Below, piece by piece: positions 46,601 to 59,141 of a stretch of 64,000 bases of DNA. The notes beneath the pieces were generated by a model. That model did not search any database. It worked only from the letters and a program-made list of their open reading frames with translations, and was not told the origin of the DNA. This DNA is from Piromyces finnis (lineage: Eukaryota; Neocallimastigomycota; Neocallimastigomycetes; Neocallimastigales; Neocallimastigaceae): the NCBI GenBank assembly GCA_002104945.1, contig MCFH01000066.1:186001-250000 (forward strand), read 5' to 3'. Each line of letters opens with the position of its first letter. The first letter of the stretch is position 1. A program made the translations under genes and the position numbers.

Positions 46601-47663
46601 CAGAACCAGTAGCTGCTCCTGGCCATGGAGAAACAGCAGTTGGGTGATTGTGAGTTTCGACCTTGACAACCATGTGAATATCTTCTTCGTTGTACTTGTA
46701 TTCCTTGGTGGTTTGTTCGACAGCTAATCTCTTAGCCTTTGGACCTTCTAAGACAGCAGAGTTATCACTGTAAGCGGAAAGAATGTGTTCAGAGTTTCTC
46801 TTGTAGGTGTTACGGATCATGTTGAAGAGGGAGTTTTCCTTGTCCTTACCATCAATGGTCCAGTTACCACCAAAGATCTTGTGTCTACAGTGTTCAGAGT
46901 TAACTTGGGCAAACATCATTAATTCAGTATCAGTTGGATCTCTCTTGATACTTTCTTCCTTAAGGAAGGCATTGACTAAGTAATCAATTTCATCTTCAGC
47001 TAAAGCAAGACCGAATTCCTTGTTAGCATCGACAAGAACTTGACGTGGGTCCTTACCATTCTTGGAAGTTTCAGTAAGACCGACAGTCTTTAATGGACGA
47101 CCTTCACCAGTACTGAAGATAGTATCTTCACTTGGGATTTTACGTAAAACGACTTGCATCATACGATCGTGAATTAAATCGGAGAATTGAGCTAAATCTT
47201 GTTCAGAGACACCAGTGTTGTCAGTCTTTTGAACAAAGAAGATGATACCTCTTTCAACTCTCTTTAAGTACTTACCAAGACCACAGATTTTTGAAATATC
47301 AGTAGCCTTAGAAGACCATGGAGAAATAGTACCTGGTCTTGGAATGATAAGTAACATTTGCTTTTGGAATTCGTATAAGATTTCAGCTTCAGACTTACCA
47401 TTAGCAAAAGCTTCAAGAATTGAAGTTTCTTCTGGTAATGGAGAGTTAGCAGCCTTAGTACCGTAGTGTAAAAGAACACCTAACTTTTTAAGAATTTCTT
47501 CCTTTAATTCCTTGTCAACATTATTGTATTCTTCCTTGGTTTGAACAAAGTGAACAAAGAAAGCTTTAACATCTTGAATGTTAGCGTTACGTTCCTTAAT
47601 TTCGTTTAAAAGAACGTTCTTTTTGAATTCTGAGTAAGCAGATGAAGCTGGTAAAACAAGCAT
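43629..47663 (-). CDS. ADE6: Phosphoribosylformylglycinamidine (FGAM) synthase, 1344 aa
   Basis: Fourth step of de novo purine synthesis: FGAR plus glutamine plus ATP gives FGAM. Full-length single polypeptide of the eukaryotic/gammaproteobacterial fused type (yeast Ade6 is similar in length). In order: PurS-like N-terminal domain, linker helix, two AIRS-like synthetase halves ([19 protein letters not shown] in the first), and a C-terminal class I glutamine amidotransferase. The amidotransferase triad is visible: nucleophile Cys1181 in [10 protein letters not shown], and His1306 and Glu1308 in MPHPERIYR. No intron. Base composition is far richer in G+C than its flanks and codon choice is strongly biased, as for a well-expressed gene. 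The start is the first ATG, preceded by AT-only leader. Cytosolic. Confidence 0.97.
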   Translation of the reverse strand: MLVLPASSAYSEFKKNVLLNEIKERNANIQDVKAFFVHFVQTKEEYNNVDKELKEEILKKLGVLLHYGTKAANSPLPEETSILEAFANGKSEAEILYEFQKQMLLIIPRPGTISPWSSKATDISKICGLGKYLKRVERGIIFFVQKTDNTGVSEQDLAQFSDLIHDRMMQVVLRKIPSEDTIFSTGEGRPLKTVGLTETSKNGKDPRQVLVDANKEFGLALAEDEIDYLVNAFLKEESIKRDPTDTELMMFAQVNSEHCRHKIFGGNWTIDGKDKENSLFNMIRNTYKRNSEHILSAYSDNSAVLEGPKAKRLAVEQTTKEYKYNEEDIHMVVKVETHNHPTAVSPWPGAATGSGGEIRDEGAVGTGSKPKAGLTGFAVSNLLIPGNEQPWEKDVGKPSHISSALDIMIKGPLGGAAFNNEFGRPNICGYFRTYCESVPTESKEETEIRGFHKPIMIAGGMGNIRAQHITKKTIKPGAHLIVMGGPCMLIGLGGGAASSMAQGSSSAELDFASVQRENPEMERRCQQVLDACTALDEKNPIQSVHDVGAGGLSNALPEIVHDSDLGAIFQLRDIPNDDPRMSPMEIWCNESQERYVLAVNPEDLDVFKKIAERERCPIADVGIATAEQRLVVVDSKYNTTPIDLPMSTLFGKPPKMHRYAETHVPARFPIELPKMDDVVAEAASRVLKLPTVASKSFLITIGDRSVTGMVSRDQMVGPWQVPVSDVAVTASSYEAYYGEAMAMGERPPIALINHAASARMAVAESLLNILAADVEDIRRIRLSANWMSAPDHEGEGAGIYEAVQAIGMEMCPELGITIPVGKDSMSMKTRWTDEKTKKNVVVTSPLSLNITAYGPVVDIRKTKTPQLRTDLGETVLVLLDLAEGKQRLGGSALGQVFNQLGNECPDVVSVEGIKKFFDGVNKARDQILAYHDRSDGGLFATIAEMCFAGHVGVEVELKELGGKVIESLFNEELGAVIQVKSADVEAVREAFASTGFEGFHVIGKVNEAGNQKMTFKLNGEVVLENERQNYQRMWAEASYHIQSIRDNANCAKQEYDQILDVQDPGLHASLTFDPSEDITAGLKDAPKVAILREQGVNSHMEMASAFKRAGFTSVDVHMSEILDGSVSLSGFVGLACCGGFSYGDVLGAGAGWAKSILLNDYARKEFTDFFHRKDTFALGVCNGCQMLSTLKSLIPGTENWPSFVRNVSEQFEARVAMVEIADSPCIFFDKMSGSRFPIAVAHGEGRAEFQDDEQMQKAIEQGIVSLRYVDNYGKPTEVYPSNPNGSPQGITGLTSADGRVLILMPHPERIYRTTSNSWHPDEWKEDGPWMRLFRNARKWVADQQ

Positions 47664-48628
47664 GTTGATATTTACTAATGATTTAAAATAAAATTGATTG
47701 AATGGGTGTTATAAAAGTCTATTAAAATTTAATAAGTTGAAATTATTTTTTTATTATTATTATTTTACTTCCGATATATATGAATTATAGTTACTTTTTA
47801 TTGAATTTTTTTCTAAATAATATAAAAATTTATTGTTGAAGAAAAGTATACGATATATACAATTATTAAAAAAATAAAATAAAAAAAATATATATTAGTT
47901 TTTTATTAGTTTCTTTATATTAATAATTTAAAATTTTAATAAAATATATAATATTTAAAAAATCTGAATTAATTTTTGAATCATTATAATACTATTTTTT
48001 ACTTCTATTTCTAGTATTGTTTTTACTATTATTGCTATTGTATATAACAATTACTATTATTATTATAACAATTATAATTATTATTACTATTATAATTATT
48101 ATTATTATTATTATTTTATATACATTTATATTATTATTATTATTATTCCCACTTTTTATTATTTAATCAAACTGTTTTTGATTTTTCCATTATAATAATT
48201 ATTATTACTTTTTATTATTATTTAATCAAACTGTCATTAATTTTTCTCTTTTTTTTATTATTATAAACCAATTATTTAGTTTTTTTCCTTTTTTTTATAC
48301 TATCCTAATAATTATACTATATATTATATATATTATATATTTTATAAAACAGTTTCTTGACCCAATTAATCTATATATATATATATATAAATGAAAATAA
48401 TAATAATAATAATAGATATAATATTTTTTTCTTTTCATTCTATTTTCCAATCTAAAAATAAAAATTCCTTTTTTTTATTATTATTACCTTTTCTTTTTTA
48501 ATAAAAATAAATAAATCTAATTTCTTTTCTATTTCCTTTAATAAAGTTTAGAAAGGAGTTTTTTTTTTTTTAGTATAAATGCCTTGAATAAAAAAAAAAG
48601 AAATAGAAATAAAATTTCTAATATTGTG

Positions 48629-48667
<39 letters not shown>

Positions 48668-50317
48668 AAAATGGTGTTATTATATAAAAAAAAAAATTTA
48701 AAGAAATTTTATTGGTAAATTTAAAATATTGGAATAAAAAAATATTAAAAAAAATTTTTTTTTTTTTTTAAATAAAAAAATTGATCCCTTAAAAAAGGGA
48801 AAAGAAAGGAAAAGTGATGATGATGCTGCTGATGATATTTGTAGAGAATAATAAATATATAAATAATAACTATTCATCATCAACTTCTAATTCCATATTC
48901 TATTAAAAAAATCATATTAAAATATCTTTAAAAAAAAATAATCAATAAAAGGTTTGTGATAGGTTTTTTAAATCAATCTTTTTTTTTTGGTTCTGGTCTG
49001 GTAAAATTTTAAGCATGGTTTTAAAGGATGTTGGTGGTGTGGTGGTGGTAAAAACAATTGAAATTCTTTTAAGAAAAAAAAAAAAGGATTTTTATTATTT
49101 AATAATGTATTATAATGTAATTGTAATGTACTATAGATTATCACATTTAATTTTTGTTGATTTTCAAATCTAATAACAATGGATATAATGTAATACAATA
49201 GATCTACATTACTGCATAATGTATTTATAGAATGTAGTACAAGAACAAAATAGTAATAGATTTAAATTGATAATATATTACAATAAACTTTAATATAAAC
49301 AAAAACCCTTTTCTAATAAAATTGTATTGTAAAAAAAAAAGAGATCAACCAATCATTTTTTAAAATAATAAAAAGCCATGAGGATATATTAAAATTATAA
49401 AATAAATTGATTTAATGTATTACTAATATATTATAATATATTATACTATAGATACAGTCAAATACATTAATGTATTAAAATAATTCTATAGAAAATAAAG
49501 GGTTAGACATTTGGATTCTATAGTGGAAAGAAAAGGTGGTGTAGTAAAACTACTTAGTACCAACAATTATATATATCCATATACCCATAGCTATCTTCAT
49601 GTCCTTTCTAAGCAGATATTAATGTTTTTTGATAGTATTAGGGTATTAGGATATATTGTAAAAAAAAAAAAAAAAGTAATACTTTTCGGGAAAATTAACC
49701 ACATTATGTACTTTACATATTTCATATAAAATAAACCATTAGAATGAACATTAATTCTAAAAAAAAAAGTATCATGAAACGATTTTTTTTGAATAAAAAA
49801 AAAACATCATTTATTATTTTCTTTTAAATAATAAAGTATGCTGTATAAAATAACAATGCTTTTTTTTTTTTTTTTTTTTTTTTTTTTCCTTTTAAAGCTT
49901 ACTATTACATTTTTTTTTAACATTTAAAGGAATAAAACACCCATATTTCCTTAAAGGTAGTTAAAACATTTTTTCTATAATTAGAATAAATGGTTTCATT
50001 TTTTTTTGAGCATTGCATTTGCCATTTTTTTCATGCATATGTAATCAATAAAAGCAATTACAAAATACTAATGATTATAGAGTTGATCAACACTCTTTTT
50101 ATGTTCCTTCCTCTATTTAATTAATTGAATTTCCTTTTTTTATTTTATTATTAAAAATTTAATTTAATCAATTTTATGGGTAACACAAAGTTTTGTGGTG
50201 ATTTAAAAAAAAAGTTTTAATCTCATAATTCTAAAAGTAGGAAGCCATAAGGATACTTTTTTTTTTTTTTTAAAAAAAAACAACCTTATTACTTTATTAT
50301 AAACCTATCTACACCAT

Positions 50318-50355
<38 letters not shown>

Positions 50356-51640
50356 AATATAATGTTATTTTTTTAAAATTTAAAATTTTGTCTTCCTTCA
50401 AAAACAATACAGAAAAAATAATAATAAAAAAATGAAATTTTTTTCTTTTTTAAGAAGGATTGTCCCTCTTTTTTTTTTATTAAAATTTAAATAGAAAAAT
50501 TATTCATTAATATATAAAATAATATATTAGTTAAAAAAGGAATGGAGAAAAAAAAAATGAAATTTTAATTAAATTAAAGAGAGAAAAAACATTTTTATAA
50601 TTAAAATTATAAAATGTGGAATAGACTGTGTGTGTGTAAATAAATATACCAGTTCATCTATAATCTATATTTTATATGCTCATTACCACTTATTTCTATT
50701 ATAGAGGGTGTGGATGTAGGAGTAAAAAAAAAAAAAAAAAGGAAAAAACATTAATACTTTTCTAAATTAAATCCACTCTTTAAAATTCACTTTAGACAAA
50801 AAAAAAAAAAAAAAACAACCTTTATTCTGTAATTCATTCATTATTATTATTATTTTTTAAAAAAATATCACTTTTATTAATAAAAATGTTAACAGGTTTA
50901 AATGGATTTTTTTTTTTTTTTTTTTACTATTCATTTCATTGATATATGTTTCTTTATTTAAAAAAAAAAAAAAAAAAAAAACATTGAAATAATCATATAT
51001 ATTCTCTATTGAATTATACTTTTTTTTTTTAAAATAAAACTTTAATAGATTAAATAAATAATTTTTTTTTGTTTTTTTTTGTTTGTTTTCAATAAAACAA
51101 TTTTATCTTTTTTTGACAATAAAAATATAAATTCATAAAGAAAAAAAAAAAAATACTGCTTTTATTATTGTAGATGAAATATATAATTTTTTTTAGCTTT
51201 TTTAACCACCTTCTTACCCATAAAAATAAGAGATGGATTAAAAATAAATTTTTGCTTTTTACCAACTTTTTTTTTAAAAAATAAATTTTTAAAAGATGTA
51301 AAATAATAGTTTAATTCACCGACATTATTAAAATAAAATAATAATAATAAAAAAAAACTTTTGGGTTTTTGAACCTAAAATAATAAATTGTTACTAATAT
51401 ATAAAAAAAATAATTTCATTTTTTTTAAATAGGTATGAAAAATTTTTTAAAAATAAAAAAAAATGTGTGATTCATTAGGTCGTAGGTAGTGTGTGCTTAT
51501 ATAAATAGTTAATTTTTTAAAAAAAATGTTTTGAAGATATTGTTCGTTTTTTTTTAAAGAATGATAATGAAGGATAATGCTGATGATGGCGGTGGGAATG
51601 GCAACTATAAAATTGTAAAATAAAAAATCATACACGACTT
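47664..51640. other. AT-rich intergenic stretch, 4 kb
   Basis: No credible gene on either strand. Rich in homopolymers (poly(T) at 49859-49887 and 50322-50351; poly(A) at 48637-48664) and ATT/TTA repeats. It contains the promoter of the FGAM synthetase gene at its left end and the 3' UTR of the HMG-box gene at its right end. No defined motif was recognised. Confidence 0.65.
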
Positions 51641-53926
51641 TTATGAATTTTTATTTTCATTTTTATTGGCATTACTTTCTTTTTGTTTTTTAGCTTCCAT
51701 CCACATTTCCATTTCAATGGTGTAACGTTTTTTATCTTCTTCCGATAATTGAACATATTTTGCTTTTTCATCAGCTGTTAATTTTTTCCAAGCAGCAGAA
51801 ATCATTTTACTAATGGTACCCAAGTCACTCTTTGGATTATTAGCTGCAAATTGTGGACGAACTTCACGAAGGAAGAATATAAAAGCAGAAGATGGATGCT
51901 TTGGTTGAGTTGGATCTTTTGGGGTACGAAGTCTTCTTTTTGGAATTGGTGACATAGCAAATGGGGGTATTCCCATGGCTGGTGGGAATACGTAATTCAT
52001 GTTGGAAGCACTACTAGAGTTTGAACTTCCATTTGAGGTTTGAGAGATAGGTAAAAAGGTATTCATATTAATATCTTTACCCTTTGTATCCTTGGTTAGT
52101 CTTTTAAGGTTGGTAAATTCTTTTCGTAGATTTTTTGCTTCCATATAATATTTATCTTTCTTTTCTTCTGAAAGATTCTTCCAAGCCTCACTGACACGTC
52201 GACTTATTTCAGATATAGAAGCATCTGGGAATTCATCTCTAATTTTTGGACGTATACTACGATTAAATATAAGGAAGGCATTTGGAGGTTGTTTCATAGC
52301 ACTGGCTTGATAACCAAAGGGTATTGGTGAAAATGGGTAAGGGTAGTACATACCATATGGATTCATAGGATACCCATTATTAGGGAAGAAATTATCTGGG
52401 TTAGATTTCTTCTTTTTTCTAGTGTTATTTGGACGACGTGTATAAACATAATCTGGATGTTCACTATCAAAGTTGCTTTTTAACATTTGAGCTTGAAGTA
52501 TAAAACTATTTTTCAAATTCTATTAGAGCGATAGAGAATGAATAGTGTGATAGAGAAATGGATAGATAGAATAGGGTGAGATAGAAAGATAGAGCAAAAG
52601 AATAAAATTATATATATAAAAAATATAATTTGTTAATGATACATTTTTTTTTCAAATGGTTTCTTTTTTTTATTATTATTTCCATCATCCTCTTTTTTTG
52701 TTTCTCAATTTTTTAATATAAAAAATGAATTGTTTGATTTATAATATATTAAAATATATTGCTTTAATATATTCAAGATATTTTTAAGCCAATAAATTAT
52801 ATATATTATATATTAACTTTATTTTATATGAAAAAAATTGGGCAACTATTCTGTTAACACTGTCTTTAAGATGTGTGTGTTGTGTATATCCTTTCCTTGG
52901 CTACACCTTTATAGTGTAGGTTTTTTTTTTTAAATAAATAAAGTTTTACTCATTATTTTTGGTCATTTACTGGTCATTGACCACTACGACTACAAAGCTA
53001 TTACTACAAAGAGGAAATTTTAAAGTAAAAAAAAACTACTTACAGGATCCATTTTAGCCCATTCATCACCTAAAATAGTACTAATTTCTGATGTGGTTAA
53101 TGAAGGATTTTCATTGGAAAGTTCTCTTCTTCTTTTAACAGAATATATTAAGAAAGCGTTCATAGGACGCTTAATTTTTGAATTTGATGAACTTTGGTTT
53201 GGAGTAGAGTTGTTGCTAGATAAACTACTATCTTCCACTTTTTTTTTAAAAAAAAAGTTTAATATCCCAACATAGAGGGTCATTTATTTTAAAAAATAAT
53301 TATGAAAAAAATTAGATTTAGATGATAAATTTTCAATTTTTCATTTTTTTTTTCTAAATTTTTTTTTCTATATAAAATTAAATCCTTTTGGTCTTATTTT
53401 TTCAAAAAAAAAAAAAAAAAAGATTATTATTACCTGCATGATTTGTATTAATATTAAGAAGTTGTTGATTATTCCATTGAGCCTGATTACTATCATTAAT
53501 ATTCTTGGCTTGATTAGCTTCAAGATATTCCATCATAGGGTGGGTATTTTCAAAACTTGGATGAGTTCCTGGTCTTGATGATTCCTGTGGTATACTTTGA
53601 AAAGTAGCTTGGGCTTGAGTTTGTGAATATTGTGGTTGTTCTCTTTGTATTGAAGCATTTGAATAAGTTTGAAGTTGTTGTTGTTGAGCTTGTTGCTGTT
53701 GTTGTTGTTGAGAATAAACATGTCCTGCATTTTCAGAAATTAAAAAAGTTGTATCCTGAACGCCATAAAGGTCAAAAGATTGAGGCGTGATACCTGATAA
53801 TTTATTATTTTTTTGTGGACTATTATTTTGTGCAGAAGCATTTTGTTGTGATACTTGCCTTTGTTGAGCTTGAAATTGTACTTGTTGTTGTTGCTGTTGT
53901 AAAATTCGCGGATTATAATGAAACAT
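51641..53926 (-). CDS. Nuclear protein with Gln-rich N-terminus and three HMG boxes, 3 exons, 521 aa
   Basis: Exons 53434-53926, 53044-53237 and 51641-52519; the donors are GTAATA and GTAAGT, the acceptors AG, and the joined frame is open. Residues 1-164 are Gln-rich, activation-domain-like. Box 1 (about 186-258) starts IKRPMNAFLIYSVKRRREL and ends HPDYVYTRRP; it is of the sequence-specific SOX/MATA type and is split by intron 2 right after EWAKMDP. Boxes 2 (about 305-375, KQPPNAFLIFNRS...) and 3 (about 435-507, PKHPSSAFIFFLREVRP) are more like HMGB/Nhp6-type. Probable transcription or chromatin architectural factor. A mating-type role is possible in fungi for box 1 but no neighbouring sex-locus gene is seen. 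The first ATG is used as start. Confidence 0.87.
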
Positions 53927-56900
53927 TTTTTTTTCTATCTATTCAAATATTTTTTTTTGGAATAAAAAAAAAATAATTAAAAAAATTTTTTAAAAAAATT
54001 AAATAATAATATCTAAATATAGTTAAATTTTTTTATTAAGAAAAAAAATAATTTTTTTTGGTGTGATGATATTTTGCTGATTTTTTTAATAAATAAATAA
54101 ATGAATGAATAAATAATAAAATAAATAAATAATATAGAATAATAATATGAAATAATATTGGATAATAGTAATAATATAGGATAATATTGGATAAACCTAA
54201 TACTAATACTAATAGTAATACTACTACTACTACTAATAATAAATGATATTATTATAGTTTTTATTATTTATTATAGTTTTTATTAATACATTTTATTACC
54301 ACCACAAACACCACACCCTCTTTTTTTTTTAAGGTGATTTTATTGGTATAGATTAATTTTTTTTATTAAAAGCGGTTGAAATTTTTTTAGGAAAAAAACG
54401 ATATGAAAAGTACCTTGAAAGACTTAGCAAAATCAACCACCACCACCACCACCACCACTACTACTACTGTACCTACTATAATATAAGTAATGAATACAAT
54501 TGAATTGAATAATAATATTAATAATATTGAATAATAATATTTATGAGAATACAATATTGAATAATAAATAATAAATAAATAATAGTATTACTATAACTAT
54601 TATTACTATTACTATTACTATTAATAATAAATAGTAATAAAATATTTTATTATTATTTATTATTATTTATTATTATTTATTTATTATTTATTATTATTTA
54701 TTATTATTTATTATTATTTATTATTTAAGGACATCACCAAAAAAAAATATGAATTATTTATTAATTATAATATATTACAATATATAATACAATTTAAAAC
54801 AATAAATTTAATTATATAAATATCATTTAAATTAATATATGACACAACTAAATGAACGCTGATTCAATAGAAATCATTTCAATTTATATTTTAATATATT
54901 AAATGAATAGTCAGAATACCATTTAAATTAAATTATACCATTTAATAAAATATATATTATAAATATATTTTTTATCTATGGAATGATTCAATAAATTTCT
55001 ATCCTTTTATTTTTCATATAATTTAATATATGTTATAATCAATTGATTCTATATGGGCTTATACAAAATGAACGAATCATCTTTCAGTAAACTGTGTTTT
55101 GATTAAAAATGCTTATTTTCAAACGTCAAATCAAACCCATTTGACATAAAAAAATGTACATCAAAATGTACAAAAATGTACAGTAATGTAAATATAGAAT
55201 GTAATGAAAGAAGGATTGACGAAAAGGTGTGTGAATAAAAATAGAAAGAGTAAATAATAGAGAGATGAAGAATGGAATGAAAAAGTGGAATGGAGTGTAA
55301 AGGATTTATATTCCGATGTTTTTTTTTTTTTTTTTTTTTAGCTTATTCATTCCTTTCTTTTCATTTCATTTAATAGAATACTTTAAATTGTATTATATCA
55401 TCAAGATGATTCTGTTCTATTTATTTTTAGTATTCCTTAATATATAAAGCATATATTAAAAATTACTTTTTTTAAAATCAAAAAAAGGAAATGGCTAAGT
55501 CAATCTTTTTTTTTTTAATTATATTTATGATCCATCAAAAGGAATAAGCAAAAAAAAAAAAAAAAGGTTTGGTTTTAAGAAAGAAAGAAAGAAAGAAAGG
55601 GATTAAAAATGGATTGTATTTGAATTTGCGTAGGAAAAAAAGATTTGAATTTGGATATTATTTAAAATATTGATGCATTGAAGGAATGAATGAATGATTA
55701 ATTATAAATTAAAGATATTTCATATTTAAAGATTGGATTTTGTATTTCTTTTAAATACCATCATTTTTTACACTTTTTTTTTTTTTAAAAAAAAAAAGAT
55801 GAATTAAAAAAATTATTTAATAATATTTGTCTAGACTTTTTTTCTTTTTTTTTTTTAAAAAAAAGATACCTATATAAATAGTTATTTATAGAGTTTAATA
55901 AAAGTCAAAAAAAAAAAAAAAAAAAAAAAATGATTTAAACAATGAGACAGTTCTTTTGAAAATAGTATTTTAGGAGTAACCTACCTACCTAGTTGATTGA
56001 ATTTATCATTTATATTGAAGATAAGTGATTATTAATTTATTAAAATAATTAAAAAAATTGGAATAAAAAAAAAAAAAAAAGACTATTAATATACTTTATG
56101 ACAAAGTTTTTTTTTTTTTATTTTAACTAGGCTTTATTCTGTAGAATGACTACTTATCTAGTTGATTATTAAAAAAAAAAAGTTTTTTTTTTATAGCATA
56201 GAATGATAATGTAATAAAATTTATTGTTTTTTAAATAATATAAAAGTGGCTTTTAACCACTAATGTATCATTATTATATATATTTTTTAATCCAACCATA
56301 TACTATTTTTATTAATATGGATGGTTAATGGATTCAAGTATATTGTGGCTTATATAATATGTAGTATATATATAAAAAATTTAAATATGATTAAATAATA
56401 AAAATATATTACACTTTTGGATTGATACCATTATCATTATATAAATGGTTTATTTCAATGGTATGTTATAAAGATATTAAACTAAAACATTGTTTCTACC
56501 TTTTTTTTTTGCTATTAACTATTTAATTATATACTATTTAATAAACAAATACTATACTATTCACAGAGGATCATCTCAACTATAAAACATTGTGATTTAA
56601 TAGTATATATATATATAAAAGAGAAAGAGTGCGCTATAGTATTCAAAAGATATTTCTTTATATATAATAAAATAGGAATAATTGGGAACATGAAAATAAT
56701 AAATAAAACTCCCATAAAAATAACTATTTATAGGGTAAAAAAAAAGTTTATATAAATAATAATATGTTATTATAATAGTTAAAAAAAGAATATATTAAAA
56801 TGAAATTGCTTTTTACAATTTTTTTTTCTTCTAAACTTTGAAAAGTGGGAAATATTAAAAGATATGAGTATAAATAAAGTATTATAAATACTAAATTGAC

Positions 56901-57532
56901 TATTATTATCATTAGTACTTGCTATTATTGCTTTACACTATGATTAATAATTTATAATGTTTTATATAATTTTGATTTTTTATACTTTGTTTACACAAAT
57001 AAATGTACTTTTTTAATTAAAAAAAATTGTTTTTATTAGGTTTATTGCATATTTTTTTTCTTATTAAATATTATTATTATTACATATTATTTTTTTAATT
57101 CATTTTTACTTTTATATATTTTGCTAAATTAATTTTTCATAATTTACCATACCTTTAGGCAACACTTTTTTTTAAACAACCACACATTTTGCGCTTAAAA
57201 ATTTTAAAAATTTTAATTATTCCAAAAATGTTAATCATTAAAATTTTTTATTGGTTGTCATTTTTTAATTTAAAAAAAAAATATTTTAATTTAAAATAGA
57301 AACTTTAATTAAAAACTGAAATAGAAAGGAAGGAAACCTCAAAAAGTGTTTTTTTTTTTTTTCTTTTTTCTTTTAACAATAAAAGAAATAAAAAAAGAAG
57401 GAAGTATAAAAGGAGAAAAAAAATTAAAGTAGAAATAAAAATAAATATTATTTCTAAATACTTTTTTTTTTTTTTAATAGAAATTATTATAATTATTAAT
57501 AATTAAACATTTGTAAATACTATTATAGAGAA

Positions 57533-57591
<59 letters not shown>

Positions 57592-57701
57592 ATACACTGT
57601 ATAAACCAATAACTAAAAAATCATAAATAAAACAATCCAATAAATACCACAAAAATCAATATAATTATATATATATAAATAAATATATATAAATAAAAAA
57701 A
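53927..57701. other. AT-rich intergenic stretch, 3.8 kb
   Basis: No gene recognised. It contains the divergent promoter regions of the HMG gene (left) and the ankyrin gene (right), ATT/TTA tracts near 54600-54730, poly(T)/poly(A) runs, and an (AAAT)n run at 57533-57594. Confidence 0.65.
57533..57594. repeat. (AAAT)n microsatellite in the ankyrin gene leader
   Basis: About 15 units of AAAT/ATAA, 108 bases upstream of the ankyrin-gene ATG, probably in its promoter or 5' UTR. Confidence 0.9.
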
Positions 57702-59054
57702 ATGGAATTTCAAGAATTTCAACGTGTTTTTTTCACAGATTTAAAAGCAAAAAATAAAGAACTTTTATTAAAAATTGATAGTAAAAAAGAATTAATCAAG
57801 GAAAATCTTGATGAAAAGGCAAACCAAGAAACAATAGAGGGTTTTGTTGAAAGGATAAACGAAATAATTCTTCAATCCAAAAAAAAATTTAGTTTAATTG
57901 AAAAAGTGTTAAAAAAGGAAGTTTTCACATCGGTTTATACTGCCTGGAAAAATAGTAAAGTCTTGATTGAGGCTTGTAAAAATGAAAATAATAGTGCTAT
58001 TCGTTGGCTTTTAACCACCGAAATTAATCCTTCTGTTCAGGATAAGGAGGGTAGAACCGCTTTAATGTATTCTGTTAAAAATCCACGTTTACTTAGTGTG
58101 GTGAAACTTCTTTGTTTTCGTAGTGGTACAAATTTAAATATGGTCGATAAAAATGGTGAAAATGCTTTATTCTACGCTTTGAAAAATAAAGATGCCCTTC
58201 GTGAATTACTAAGAAATAATATTAATATTAATCAACTTAATCGTCATCAGGAATCTCCTCTTTTATACTGTTGTAAAAATGATATTTTTGAACCTATTAA
58301 ATATTTAACCAATCGTAGGGATTTAGATGTTAATCTTGTAGACAAGGAAGAAAAAACACCTGCCATGTATTTAGCAGAAAAGGCTAAAAATTCAGAATTA
58401 CGTTTATTAGAAATGCGTCAATGTAATTATGATTATGTGAATAGTAAACAGGAATCTGTATTATCCCTGGTCATCAATAAAATGTATAATCCTAGGGAAA
58501 GGGGTCCATCGGAATGGTACAGTGACTACCTTCATATTATTATTTCATTGGTTCATTTTAATTGTAATTTTAATGTTCCAGTTGATGAACATGGTAATAC
58601 AGCCATTATGGTTTTTATGCAAATTCCAGATCTTTACACCCTCCATTATATCTTGAAGAAGTGTGACACCATTGATTTTTCCATCCAAAACAAGTACGGG
58701 GAAAGTGCGGCAACTCTTTGTAAAAAATATGTTCATAAATTTGATGCCATTAAAATTTTTAATGAAAATCCTACCCTTGTTTCTTTTGAAAATAAAAAAA
58801 TAAGATCGGAGGGTTCGGGAATTACTAAAACTTGCCTTGACACCAAAAAAATGGGATCGGAGGTGTCAGAGGTTGACCTTACCGAAGAAGATACCGAAAC
58901 GAGTGTAAATCACTATGAATCCTTTAAAATGACAAAATCCATGGAAAAAGTTGCCGAAAAAGTATACTATGAATGTGATAAATATTATGATCCAAAAAAT
59001 GAATTATACAAAACATATCATGTAGATGAAATGTCATATTGGGCTTTTGTATAA
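57702..59054 (+). CDS. Ankyrin-repeat protein, 450 aa
   Basis: An N-terminal helical, charged segment (about 1-80, KELLLKIDSKKELIKENL) leads into several degenerate ankyrin repeats (about 85-390): DKEGRTALMYSVKN, DKNGENALFYALKN, NRHQESPLLYCCKN, DKEEKTPAMYLAEKA, DEHGNTAIMVFM, NKYGESAATLCKKY. The C-terminal ~70 residues are acidic and non-repetitive, ending YWAFV. No signal peptide, membrane segment or kinase domain; probably an intracellular protein-interaction scaffold of unknown partner. Single exon. The ATG follows a purely A/T leader and an AAAT microsatellite. It belongs to an expanded family with relics at 27.4 kb and another member at 63.5 kb. Confidence 0.88.
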   Translation: MEFQEFQRVFFTDLKAKNKELLLKIDSKKELIKENLDEKANQETIEGFVERINEIILQSKKKFSLIEKVLKKEVFTSVYTAWKNSKVLIEACKNENNSAIRWLLTTEINPSVQDKEGRTALMYSVKNPRLLSVVKLLCFRSGTNLNMVDKNGENALFYALKNKDALRELLRNNININQLNRHQESPLLYCCKNDIFEPIKYLTNRRDLDVNLVDKEEKTPAMYLAEKAKNSELRLLEMRQCNYDYVNSKQESVLSLVINKMYNPRERGPSEWYSDYLHIIISLVHFNCNFNVPVDEHGNTAIMVFMQIPDLYTLHYILKKCDTIDFSIQNKYGESAATLCKKYVHKFDAIKIFNENPTLVSFENKKIRSEGSGITKTCLDTKKMGSEVSEVDLTEEDTETSVNHYESFKMTKSMEKVAEKVYYECDKYYDPKNELYKTYHVDEMSYWAFV

Positions 59055-59106
59055 AATAAAAAAAAAGTATAAATATAAAAATATATATATAGTAGGTAGG
59101 TAGGAG

Positions 59107-59141
<35 letters not shown>

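Noticed and set aside
45362-46647. Several 65-100 codon frames on either strand inside the FGAM synthetase gene
   Set aside because: Shadows of a long, GC-richer real gene; low-complexity and without homologous motifs.
49511-49729. 72-codon plus-strand frame
   Set aside because: Ends in poly(A)-coded Lys run, no motif, surrounded by simple repeats.
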